Source: Posidonia oceanica (lineage: Eukaryota > Streptophyta > Magnoliopsida > Alismatales > Posidoniaceae). From it: a stretch of 64,000 bases of DNA. This document shows, piece after piece, positions 30,667 to 41,428 of the stretch. The DNA lies in the NCBI GenBank assembly GCA_037176725.1, contig JAZBRS010000020.1, forward strand, positions 55,580,001-55,644,000, written 5' to 3'. A program made the position numbers and the translations under genes. Position 1 is the stretch's first letter; each line of letters starts with the position of its first letter. The notes under the pieces were generated by a model. That model saw nothing but the letters and a program-made list of their open reading frames with translations. It was not told where the DNA came from and ran no database searches.

Positions 30667-32390
30667 TGAAGGGTTGTGGAGTAGAACTATAGCAAACAAC
30701 ATTAATGAAAGTACCTAATCAAGTCATCTGTAATTTGTTCGACCCTAGGTTTGCACCCTCTCTCCATTCTCCAGTCTTCCGTACTGCTCAAAGTGTGCCT
30801 CCTTCCCTTCTACCTGCCCTCTCTCAGTTCACATGATTATCAAAGTAGAAGAAAAGTGGGCAGTAGATACAATGAGCCCTCTGTCCCACACATCCATACA
30901 GAAGCGACGTGTAGTTCACTAATTCAATGTTCTGGTGTCTCGAAAAGATTATTGGAGTGTGTAGTCTTGCTTTGGATGCTTCGCCATGGAATAGATCGAA
31001 CTAGTTCCCCTTCTTTGTGAATAGATCAACCTAGTTCCCTTTACGTGGCTGTAATCTTTTATTCTCATTTATCCGCTTTCCTACTAGAAATCTGACTTTT
31101 CTACACAAGCTCTCATTCAACAACATAGTGGCAGGACCACTAAGGGATTGCCTCTAGGCATAGGTAGGGTCAAATCCACAAGGGTCATGTGCTTTTAGTT
31201 CGATGGTCCTCCAGAGTGAACAAAGGGTACGACAAGTAGTAAGGGCCCCTTGACTTCCAACTATGTGTTGTGCGTCTCCTGTGAAGCAAATGAAGGGAAG
31301 CTCTTCGAGCTTTCTCTACTAGTAGTTTATATATGTAGTGGTCGATCACCCCAAACTCACAAAGTCTCACTCCTCCCTGCACCCCCTCCCTAGTCAAGTT
31401 TAGTAAGCTTTGCTTCTTGTAGTTGACCCCCCATGCCTCCCTTCATTTGGTTGCATCCTTCTAGGGCCTCCTCCTATGCCAAGTCTTTTAGGCTTTGTCC
31501 TGGAAATGAAGCTTCGTAGACGAGTCGATTCTCCCCTTCTCTACACTCTCTAGGGACCTTTTTCTTTGAGATTCCAGGGGATGGTGCTTTTGCTTTGGTG
31601 TAGTTGTTTCTTGAATTGCACTGAATTGAACACATATCAAACAAAGAGATCATGGGCGCCCTTCTCCGATCTGGGAGAAGCAACGAACTGATGAATCCCT
31701 TTTGACTTTCCTTTCGACGCAAACCCTATTCTTTCCTTAGCGTAAACCCACCTCCAAGACTGAACGTCGATTGGTCTCCTTGCCGTTCACTTAATTTAAG
31801 GCTTCGTGATTGTAATGAACAACAACGCCCCTATAACCCTCCTCCTCCCCCATTTCACGTGCGGGAAGGCAACAAAGTTCAATTCAAGAGACCACAGTGT
31901 GGATTCTAAAAGAGCACAATCAATCACAATAATCAAAGGCTTATCCCTTGATAAAGTTAATGGAGACACATACCCTTTAAGGTAGTGTTTGAACCTCTCC
32001 TTGATTGTAGAGAGCTCAACCATTGGAGACAGTGATGGACAATCGCACAAACATTGTTAGACTGAACTAGAAGATAAAGGATTACTGAGAATGATCATCG
32101 TTGGACAGCTCATAACTTGCCATGCTTTCTGATTAGACAACCCTTACGCCGTTTTGGAAGGGGATGGGTTTCATCATAGCTACATTGGGCCTTGAACTAA
32201 CTGTAGCTAAACATATTTTACATTGCTCGTCAACAAATATTGCTTCCCAGATTTGATAAAAACGCAAACCTACATTTGCAGAGATATGGACAATGGCACC
32301 AGAAATAGTATTATTTCCATGATGTAGAGACCTAGAAATAGGTCGGCAAATACCATCAATACTGTTGGCTTCTTTCATAAGAACTGGTTA
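30667..32390. other. Unassigned DNA between A and the LINE fragment; possible organellar insertion
   Basis: No Tat, copia or LINE motif and no convincing protein. 30900-32000 has a composition and style unlike its neighbours: balanced base content, short mixed words, no CHG-decay pattern. It reminds me of plant mitochondrial intergenic DNA, so a nuclear mitochondrial insertion is possible, but no mitochondrial gene was identified. Open frames here are short and unrelated to known families. Confidence 0.3.
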
Positions 32391-32925
32391 ATCATGAAGC
32401 CTTCGGTGGACGATGTGATTCTGCAATTGTTCAGGACTGACGCGATGGAATCTGATCCCAGTAAAACTTTGTTGATCCTTATTCGAAGGAGAAGGATTGT
32501 ATCTCGAGCAGACTACAGACCTTTGAGTTTATACACAATTATCTACGAAACTATTGCAGAACTTATAGACAACAGGTTGAAACCGTTGATGGGTAGGTTG
32601 GTGTCCCAAGAGCAACATGCCTTTATCCAAGGGCGTAACGTTCTCGAGAGTTATATCATTGAGTATGAACTATTTCACTCCTTGAAAGGCGAGGGGTAAA
32701 TGGTGGGATTCTTTGTGTTAGAAAATGGATATGCTTAAGGCGTATGATAGAATTGAATGGAATTTTCTGGAGAAAGTTTTGAGGAGATACGATTTTGGAT
32801 GCAACGTTTGTGCAACTAGTTCTTAATCAGTGTGTCACTTCAGTGCAAGTTCTCGGTAATGATTAATGGAAGAGTAGATGCTTGTTCTGGACCTGGGCAA
32901 TCTTCATCTTTTTAAGAATTGACGG
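32391..32925 (+). pseudogene. LINE (non-LTR) reverse transcriptase fragment
   Basis: Piece of an L1-type plant LINE RT. The frame at 32394-32699 holds ADYRPLSLYTIIYETIAELI, NRLKPLMGRLVSQEQHAF and IQGRNVLESYIIEYELFHSL, the usual RT motifs 1-2 of plant LINEs. A shifted frame continues with KMDMLKAYDRIEWNFLEKVL near 32725 and FSVMINGRVDACSGPGQ near 32855. Several stops and frameshifts make it dead. It ends where the copia LTR begins at 32926, so copia appears to have inserted into it. Endonuclease and 3' tail are not in the window. Confidence 0.8.
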
Positions 32926-33104
32926 TGTTGAGTAGCAAAATGATTCTCTCTTTCCACAAGAAGGAGAAGCATGAATATATATATGGTTGTTGGATTTTGT
33001 TACAGGTTTGTTACAAGCAAACAAACTAAAGAACATTCTAGAAGCCTCTACTAACAGAATACGTATATACTAACAGAATACATATGTACATAGTATATTG
33101 ATAC
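32926..33104 (-). repeat. 3' LTR of the copia element (about 180 bp)
   Basis: On the minus strand it follows the purine run GAGGGGGCG and ends ...GCTACTCAACA. The right end (32926) is set by the terminal CA; the left end is approximate because TG appears mutated. It includes a TATATATAT stretch near 32977 and two copies of a CTAACAGAATAC word. GACGG at 32921-32925 is a candidate target duplication, unconfirmed as the other end is missing. Confidence 0.65.
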
Positions 33105-34603
33105 GCCCCCTCAAGTTGTATGGTCTCTATTCCGAACCAACAACTTGTCACGTATACTAACAAAACTTGACCGAGGCAAAGGTTTTGTAAAGATATCTGC
33201 TAGTTGTTCCTTGGAAGGAAGAAAGCGAACATGAAGCTGACTACGAGCTACCAACTCTCGAACAAAATGGTGATCGACCTCGACATGCTTCGTTCAAGCA
33301 TGAAATATGGGATTGGCAGAGAGGAAAGTGGCTCCAAGGTTATCACACCACAGTGTTGGTGAAGCCACTATAGGAACTCGAAGCTCAAGCAATAGGCTAC
33401 GTATCCAAACTCCTTCAGCCATGGCATCTGCCAATGCCTTGTACTCGGACTCGGTGGACGAATGAGCCACAGTTCGCTGCTTGCATGATGCCCATGAAAT
33501 GATGTTGGCTCCACAGTACACAGCAAACCCACTGGATCATCGCTGATCATCAAGGCAGCCAGCCCAGTCGGCGTCAGTGAATATATTGAGTGCTGTGCTT
33601 GGAGATCGATGGAGAGAGAGTCCTAGAGAGTGGGTATGTTTCAAATACCTGAGGATCCACTTCACCGCCGACCAGTGATCCTCCATTGGACTAGACATGA
33701 ATTGGCATACTTCATTGACAGAGAAGGAGAGGTCTGGCCTGGTGAGAGTGAGGTATTGGAGAGCTCCGACCACGTGTCTGTAGAGAGAGGGATCCCAGAG
33801 TGGAGTTCCTTCTCTGGTTAGTTTGGTCGACGTGGCCATCGAAGTGTGACGTGGCTTAGAACCCAACATATTTGTGCGACAGAGAAGATCGAGGATGTAC
33901 TTCCGTTGGGAGAGCACCATCCCTACATTGCTCGGAACTACCTTAATGCGCAAGAAATGATGGAGAGACCCCAGATCTCGTACAGCAAACGACTGTCGTA
34001 ACCGCCGGAGAAGAGATGTAATGTCTTCAGGCGAGCTTCCAGTGATGATAATGTCGTTGACGTAGATGAGTAAGTAGAGGAGAGACTGACCATGAGCATA
34101 AATGAATAGAGAGGAGCCAGTGGCAGATGAAGTGAACCCATAATCCACCAGAAAGAAAGAGAGCTTGTGAAACCAAGCCCGTGGTGATTGTTTCAGACCA
34201 TACATGGATTTGCGAAGCTTGCACACATGAGAAGGATTGGCAGTATCTTCGAAACCCATTGGTTGAAGCATGTCGACATCCTCCAGAAGATCACCATGAA
34301 GAAAGCATTTGAGATGTTGAGCTGCTGGAGAGACCAGCCATAGGAGACTGCCAATGCAAGGATGAGACGAATGGTCGTAGGCTTCATAACTGGATTGAAT
34401 GTGTCGAAGTAATCGACACCTGATTGCTGGTTATATCCTTTGGCTACTAGGCATGCCTTATACCTTTGAACAGAGCCATCGGGATTGTATTTCAGTCGAT
34501 AGACCCACTTGCAACCCAATATATTCATTGATGAATGCCGAGGAACTAGAGACCACATATTGTTGTGATGCAGAGCTTCCATCTCCTCCTTCATAGCTAT
34601 CAC
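33105..34603 (-). pseudogene. RT-RNH: Copia reverse transcriptase and RNase H
   Basis: RT starts near 34603 with AMKEEMEALHHNNMW, then ILGCKWVYRLKYNPDGSVQR and LLIYVNDIIITG near 34080. The canonical YVDD is here YVND, so one catalytic Asp is lost. A frameshift near 34290 splits RT after SLQQLNISNAFF. RNase H has FTDADWAGCLDD (about 33555) and [20 protein letters not shown] (about 33460). A stop at 33537 separates them. Confidence 0.88.
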
Positions 34604-36030
34604 CCAGTGATCTGTTTTTGAAGCTTCAGCAAAGCTTCGAGGTTCAGTGGCATGAATGGTAGCAGTAAAGCCACCGGAACGTTATGCCTCATCGTCCCTG
34701 GCTTGGAGAGACCAGTGAGTCGTCGATAGTCCACTTGTGGATGTGATCGAAGCTGCATCAGATGGGGTTGTGGTGCAGTGACATCAGTCGAGGAGCTGTC
34801 GTGATGGCTGGTATCTGAGGTAGACGATGATGAACAGGAGGCAATGGTGGGCTCTTGGAAGAACTGGGCCGAAGTGGACCTAGGTTGGGGAAAAACAAAA
34901 GCTGATGGGGAAAAAGGAATAGGAATTGAGTAGAGAGAAGGAGAAATGGAAGTTGGGTTGATTATGGGCTTGGGCTGAGCTGCAAAAGGAAAATTATCTT
35001 CAACAAAGGTAAGATGTCTAGCAATGTAGATGCGGCCAGACTTTATATCAAGACATCTATAACCATGAAAATTGGAAGGATAACCAAGAAAAACACATGA
35101 TAACGATCTATAAGAAAATTTATGGGCATTATATGGCCTAGTTAAAGGATATACTAAACACCCATAAATTTTAAGAAATTTGTAATCGGGATGAGAACGA
35201 TAAAGAAGAAAATAGGGAGTGTGATTATCAATAGTAGGTGATGGAAGACGATTAATACGATAGACCGCTGTTTCAAAAGCAAAATGCCAATAGCGACGAG
35301 GCATTGAAGCATGAGCAAGAAGAGCAAGACCAGTATCAACTATGTGTCTTATTTTACGTTCAGCAGCCCCATTTTGTTGATGTGTATGAGGGCAAGAATA
35401 GCGATGAAAAATGCAACATGATTTAAAATATGAATCCAGTTTTCGAAATTCACCACCACCATCAGACTGGAAACATTTGATTTTAGTTGAGAATTGATGC
35501 TCAACATAAGCTTGAAAATTAAGAAATATAGAAGACACATCAGATTTCTTGATTAAAGGATAAATCTATACATGCTTGGAAAAATCATCAAGAAATAGCA
35601 CAAAGTATCTATGACCATCAGAAGAGAAAACTGGTGATGGACCCCAAACATCACTATAAATGAGGTCCAATGGGCCTGAACTCTTTGAGCCCGTTAGATT
35701 CAAAGATAGGTGGGCTGATTTGCCCAAGACACAAGCCTCACAATGAGGCAGAGCAGAGGAAAGGAAAGGAAGATCATGGCGATGGAGTAATAGCTAGACG
35801 GTGGTGAGGTGGGGATGTCCCAGACGAAAGTGCCAGCGCCCGATGGAGATTTTATTACTGAGGAGGGCTTGTTTCGATGGAGTGGAGGAAGAGTTCAGAC
35901 GGTAGAGACCGTCCTGATAGCTACCGCGGATGAGCGGCCGACCTGTCCTTCGATCCTTGACAATCAGAGAGAAAGGGTGAAATTCAAAAAAGCAGGAGTT
36001 ATCAAGGCTAAAACGATGAACAAAGAGGAG
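34604..36030 (-). pseudogene. IN: Copia integrase
   Basis: The pre-integrase zinc region appears near 35900-35700 (GRWHFRLGHP, CEACVLGKSAH), followed by the core with DLIYSDVWGP and DDFSKHV near 35570-35690. CFQSDGGGEF is near 35455, and the Glu lies in HQQNGAAERKIRHIV near 35360. The D-D-E residues are present. The C-terminal half includes YRSHPDYKFLKIYGCLVYP and VFLGYPSNFHGYRCLD. Stops at about 35540 and in the zinc region inactivate it. Confidence 0.88.
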
Positions 36031-37310
36031 CTATTTTGACAGGGATGGAACACAGTAGAGCTTGGAGAGAAGAAAGTGGCAAGAGGAAGAAGAGATGGTA
36101 GCAGACCCAACATGAGAGATGGGGAGAGTTTTACCATTTTCCATTGCTACCTGATCATTACCATGATACTCATCGGCCAGAGACAGAGCCTGCAGATCCA
36201 GAGTGAGATGGTGGGTCGCGCCTGAGTCTGCATACCACTCGGAGGACAGATAGGTCGACGGTGGATACGGAGATGGTGGTGGAGTAGCTGGATAACCAGG
36301 AGGAGCACCAGGTGTTTGTTGAAATGCCACATATGCTTGAGGAGGAGTTGAACCGCGATGCCGGAAGCGGCACTTGTATGGACTATGTCCATGAATACCA
36401 TAGACAGAGCAAGGGTCACGGCACTCGCCTGACCGACGACCATGACCACGTCTTGACAAACGACCACTTCCATGCGATCCAGCAACAGATTGTGCCAGAT
36501 TCGTTGCTGGAGCTGAATGGAGTGGCTGAGTGGTTGGAGTCTGCAATAGGGCAGAGAATGTGGCTTGTGTCATTCGTAATCTAATTTCATGACCCAGTAA
36601 AATGCTCAACAGCTCCGGGAAGTTCACCGGAGAGGAGCGAGTGGATAAGGTGGCTATTAAGTCACTGAAGTCTGATGGGAGGTTATTGTAGATGATGGCA
36701 TTGAAGCTAGCATCAGAGATCGGATGATTGGCCGTCCGGAGTTCCTCTGCAATGTAGCGAGCCTAATGAAGGTAAGAGGCGACGTCCATATCCCCTTTCT
36801 TCAGGTTGTGGATCTGCATGGTAAGCTAGATGATTCGAGTGTGGGACGGAGTGCCAAACGCTGTCGCCAGAGTTTGCCAGGCAACATGAGAGGTATCGAC
36901 GCTGGTGACGGAAGAGAGAATATCCTCCGACAGTGATTGCATGATCCAGGTAAGTAATAGTTGATCCTTCCGAACCCATTCCTGATACATGGGATTGATG
37001 CGAGCAGCAACAGAGGATCCAGCTAGAGAAGTTGGAGAAGAGCCAATGGCCTGGGAGAAAGTAGGAGGCGCTTGGACCGTCAGAGAGGGGCACCGGTCTA
37101 TGCCATCGACGAGACCTAGCAAATCAAGACTCCAAAGGAGGGGCATGAACTACGTCTTCCAGAGCAGGTAGTTGGTGGGTGTGAGCTTGACTTCGATGTG
37201 GTTGTGAATGCTGGGTAGGGAGGAGAAAGGCAGAGGAGTGGTGGAGGAAGAGGCGGAGTCGTGAGAGAGGCCACCGGAGAAGAGAGTCATCGGAAGAGAG
37301 AGGCATCGAC
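36031..37310 (-). pseudogene. gag-PR: Copia gag and protease
   Basis: Gag: HNHIEVKLTPTNYLLWKT near 37210, LLGLVDG near 37110, WIMQSLSEDILSSVTSVD near 36950, the usual UBN2-type copia gag. The zinc knuckle is CSVYGIHGHSPYKC near 36390, where the second Cys of C-x2-C has become Tyr. The protease has WYADSGATHHLT near 36220 with its D-S-G intact. Frameshifts near 37150, 36830 and 36700 and stops break the frame. Gag is interrupted close to its start by Tat C at 37311. Confidence 0.82.
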
Positions 37311-40241
37311 TGTAGACACCCCATTTTGGCACCTAGTGACGGATCCAACTTAGAAGAACGAGCTTGGAAGTGGCGGATTTAAAACTTTCCACCTTAAACT
37401 CTCAAAACCAGCCTTTTTTCACCAAAACTGGCCCAAAACCCCATCCAAACACAAAAACCCGCCTAAACCCTCCCAAGACTCCACCTAAACCTTCCTAAGC
37501 CTTCCTAAGCCTTAACCCAAGCCTAACCTAAAACAAAACCCAACATAACCTTTAAACCTCCTGGGCTCGTTGGACGCGAGCATTGGCAGCGTCCTACGTT
37601 GGACGCGCTCTGTGCCAGTGTCCAACGAGTTGGGACGGCCACCACCTCTACAGCCTCTGGCTCACCGCTCCAGCCACCGCCTTTGTCCACCGACACTTAC
37701 TCCACATCCCCTTGGCCACTTACTCACCACTTCCGGCCACCTGCTATGCGCCAAGCCCAGTAACTTGGCCTACCACGGTGTCCCTTCCTCTGTCGGCGCG
37801 TCTTCTGCTCTAACGACCACCCACTGCCATAGCTGCCTGCCACCTTCGGCTCTACCATCCCACTTGCAAAATACTTACTTCCCACTACACCATGACTCGA
37901 CTTAAACCCACACGCAACCCATTCTCCCAGAGGTCGGCCAGAAGCGTGGGAGAACCCATTTTTTTCTCCACCGGCAACCCAACAGAACCCAGCGCTTCAC
38001 ACACATCTCCAGCACCCGGGGAAGCACTTGAGCGATCCCTCTAGCCTTCACAAACCTTCCCCCACACATGAGAGAGCCCGCTACAGCTTCCCACTCCATC
38101 CAAGCTCGCTGCAGTCCGTCCATTCTACCGATTGGCCATAAAAAATCCGTTCGAGCCGCACACAGGTAATTCCTTCTCCTTGGTGTGCTCCTCATCTCCT
38201 CCCTCACCTCAGTAATGCATCATAGCTGGGCTTCATCACTTTCTGGCCTCGTAGATGGCCGGAAACGTCTTGAATGCCGGCGGCGAGAGGGAGGAGGTGG
38301 GTGGAGCAAACCACCCACCCATTTCTGGATTTGAAACATGGTTATGTTCCTCATTGCATGCTCATGCTTACCTGCTATTTAGCTTTCCATTTTGGATCCA
38401 TCTGTGCATCAATTTTGGCCGGGAAGATTCTCGATGCGTTGGATGCATGGCCTGGTGCGTCCAACGTCAGACATGCCCTGAGGCAGCATCCAACGTACCT
38501 GCTGGCTTTTTGTTTATTTATTTATTTTTATGTTGCCATGATCTGAATGCTATGGTTGTGTGGATCACCTTGCATGTTTCCATTTATGCTATTTACATGC
38601 TATGCTTTAATCTTGCTTTGATCTTGGCTTAGTCCTCATTTCCATATTTCAGTTTAGCCTGCCTGGGTGTAGGACGCTAGAGTTCCCAGTGTCCTATGTT
38701 GGATGCTGGTAGAGCTCACGTCTTACTCCCCAGTTTATCTGCTTGCATCTTGCAACTTAGTGATTACATTACTTTGAAATGCTTGTCTAGCCCATGTGTG
38801 TGCATGCTGTTCCATGGGTTTTTTCTTTTAGCTTCTTGCAGGTTTACATCATATTTTTGTCATCTTGCATGCAGCAGATTTTATGTTCCTGTTGCTCTGT
38901 GTTGGACGCAGAATGCTCTAGCCTCCTATGTTGGACGCTGTGTATTCTAGCGTCCAACACTCTGCAGCATTCTAAGCCATGTTCAAGCCTGTATCTTGCT
39001 CTCTAATCTCTTCTGGTTCTTTATCTGGCTTGTCCATCATGATCTGCATGTCTCCTGTTATCATATTGCATTTGCATCACATTCACACATCTAGCATGCA
39101 TGCATTCTTTTCAAAAAGCCTGGCTTAGTTGTTGGACACTGGGGATCTCAGCGTCCAACGTTGGACGCTGATGGTCACTGCGTCCAAGACCCTCTACCAG
39201 TTTAAAATCATTCTGATGCTTGCATTCGATTTCTGAGCGGTGTGCTTTGATCTTTCAGCATGGTTTATCTGCCCATGGCTTCTTCATTGCATTAAAAATG
39301 CATGTTTTCCAAAATTGCATGGTTTCTACAGGTTCTTCCTTTTTTTGTGTTGGACGCCAGCTGTTCCAACGTCCAACGTAGGATGCTGGTCAGTCTAGCG
39401 TCCAACACTTTACATCTTGCTGCATTCTGTTTTAAGCGCCGATTTTTTTTAACCGTTGCTTTCCACATTTTGTTGGTTCCAGTACACGCCTTGACAACCA
39501 TGCGTGCTGTCGGGCCCCTATTTTTTGGTTTTATGCCTTGCATTGCCTGTTTACCCATGGTTTCTCGCCTCGAACTTGTTTTCCATCGCCTGTCACTTCG
39601 CATCGCATGGTTTTCAATGCTATTTTGATTTATCGCCTGCATTGCATTAGGGCAATGATGCTTACTGCCTAGAGTTCTTACGAACTAGGGCTTGCCTGTT
39701 CAGAACTCTAGCAGTGTTTTGCTGAGCACACAGTCTGCACATTTAATTTTAATCATGGCATCATAGCATATTAAGCAAGTTTAGCATTCATTAGGCATGC
39801 ATAGCATCTATCGCCTTCAGGCGTACCGTAAAGGCAAGCAATTGCTGAAATCCTACATATGCGAGCGTTAAGCCTAGAAAGACCGATTCTTCAGACATAT
39901 CCGGGGTGCCTAACACCTTCCCCGTGCATAACAGGAGTCCTTGCCCTTTCTCTTTGCTAGCAATGACCATTATGCCCTCATCCTAGACACGAGTCATAGC
40001 ATTGCATATCATTGCATCATTTTGCATGGTTTCCATGCATTTCCCTGGTTTTCCTTGTCTCCCAATTTAATAGACACAGTGGCGACTCTGATTTTGTCTT
40101 ATCTTTCTTTTTTCCTCTTTTTCCAGCATTTTCGAGTAGAGTTTCCTTCTCGGATCCAACCACTAATAGTGACCCAATTTCGGTTGGTGCACGCGAGCTT
40201 TGGCATCGTGCATGGATACGTTGATTTTCAGGATTACTATA
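37311..40241 (+). repeat. LTR 1 of the C/D array (2931 bp)
   Basis: Starts TGTAGACACC and ends ATTACTATA, a mutated ATTACTACA. It has a donor-like GTAATT at 38166, GTTGGACGC modules at about 38666, 38898, 39131 and 39347 (spacing 216-233 bp), the TAACACCTTCCCCG block near 39910 and a PBS-like TGGCGACTCT at 40080. The sequence is related to the LTRs of A and B mainly in these blocks. Confidence 0.9.
38666..39408 (+). repeat. GTTGGACGC palindromic modules in LTR 1
   Basis: Four modules of four half-sites each. The best central palindrome is GCGTCCAACGTTGGACGC near 39151-39168. Flanking sequence differs from A and B. Counterparts in the middle LTR are near 49796, 50028, 50261 and 50480. Confidence 0.82.
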
Positions 40242-40242
40242 G

Positions 40243-40292
40243 TGGCAACTCCGCTAGAGAGGCAGAATCCCCATTGGTGACTCCGCTGGGGA
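40243..40292 (+). promoter_or_regulatory. Duplicated primer binding site of element C
   Basis: TGGCAACTCCGCTAGAGA starts one base after the LTR and a second copy, TGGTGACTCCGCTGGGGA, starts at 40275. Both pair with tRNA-Arg with a few mismatches. Element D has the same arrangement (51362 and 51394), so the duplication predates the array. Confidence 0.8.
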
Positions 40293-41428
40293 TTCTAGAC
40301 TCTGGCTTTCATTTTTGGCTTTCTTGCCCGCTTGGTTTTCGCACTTTGCTTGCCTTGTGCCTATGCATGCCTCGCTTGCTTGCTTGCTTGCCTGTTTGCT
40401 TTACTTGCTTTATCTCTTGCATTATGCCATGTTTGCTTGCATTGCTTTATTTTCTTGCATTACATGTCTAAATATTTGCTTGGCACAATAATACATGCTT
40501 TTTGGGTAGTGAATGCTTTGTTTCACACACTTGCTATGCCACCACGCATGCACATGCCATGTATACATGCCTTTTGATATGATAAGTGTTTTCCCTTCAC
40601 TATCATATCCACAACACTGGCACATGCCATACACATGCCTTTTGCCTTGCTGTGTGATTGTTTGCATGCCATGACTTCCTGTTTCTCTCCCTTTTGCATA
40701 TGCCATGCCTAGGATAGTAGAGACATGCTTGCTCCCCTTTTGCTTAATTTAAAAGCTACAATAAAGCCAAGCAATAACATCTACGCACAACTAGAGCCAA
40801 AACTTGCAATTTTCCCCTTTGGCTAAACAAAATGCAAGTAAAATACATTAATGCATATCGCATGATTGATCATTCTAGAAAGCATGCATTCGTCTCATCT
40901 GAGTCCACCCACAGTCTGTGAAGGACAGTCCCAGCCTCTATTTCCACTACTTTGGCGTGGCCCAAGTCTGTCGGTCTGTCCACCCTTGTCAGGGGTCGTG
41001 TCGGTGCTAGTGGAGGGTACCACCCACGTTTTGTCGGGGTCAAGGCCACCAACGCACCACTCCGTTACTGCCTGAGCTCTGGCAAGGATTTAGACGAAGA
41101 GCGTACTTTTTCTAACCAGGAGTCAATAAAACCCTTTACCCATGAGTGCGTCCTAGTAGGTCATCTACTCAGGACATGCATGGTGAGAGAGCGCATATTA
41201 GGGCATTCCTCTGCATGTGTGCCATTCATGCCATCCCTAATAACATCTTTGCATTCAACCTCTGACACCTTTGTTGTTCTTGCAGGTAGGTGCAGGATCC
41301 GCTGCTAGGACCCTAAGCATCCCTCCTCTCTGACTCTGAGCTATTCGTCGCTTCCGACAGTAGCTCCCCTTAGGTCTCGTGTCTTTGCTTTCTATCGCAG
41401 TCCTGTTCTCACATGCTCTTCGTCAGTG
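40293..41428 (+). other. 5' leader of element C
   Basis: No gene. The conserved leader block is at about 40880-41230. A strong splice-acceptor-like stretch, ttgttgttcttgcag, ends at 41285, 143 nt before the gag ATG. Confidence 0.6.

Larger units (their letters stand above)
32926..37310 (-). mobile_element. Ty1/copia element on the minus strand, 5' part cut off by Tat C
   Basis: Read on the minus strand: gag near 37290-36300, then protease, integrase, RT, RNase H, a polypurine tract at 33104-33114 and a short 3' LTR ending at 32926. The copia order (IN before RT) is clear. The Ale/Retrofit-like spelling of IN and RT and the short LTR suggest that lineage. The left part of gag, its PBS and the 5' LTR are absent because Tat C starts at 37311; they may lie beyond the Tat array, outside the window. 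Confidence 0.88.

Noticed and set aside
30751..31020. Short frames in 30751-32378 as host gene exons
   Set aside because: None has recognisable motifs, consistent splice sites or codon bias, and they lie between transposon fragments.
37380..37560. Telomere-like CCTAAACC words
   Set aside because: They are irregular, occur near the start of every Tat LTR at the same offset, and belong to the LTR sequence. No true CCCTAAA array is present.
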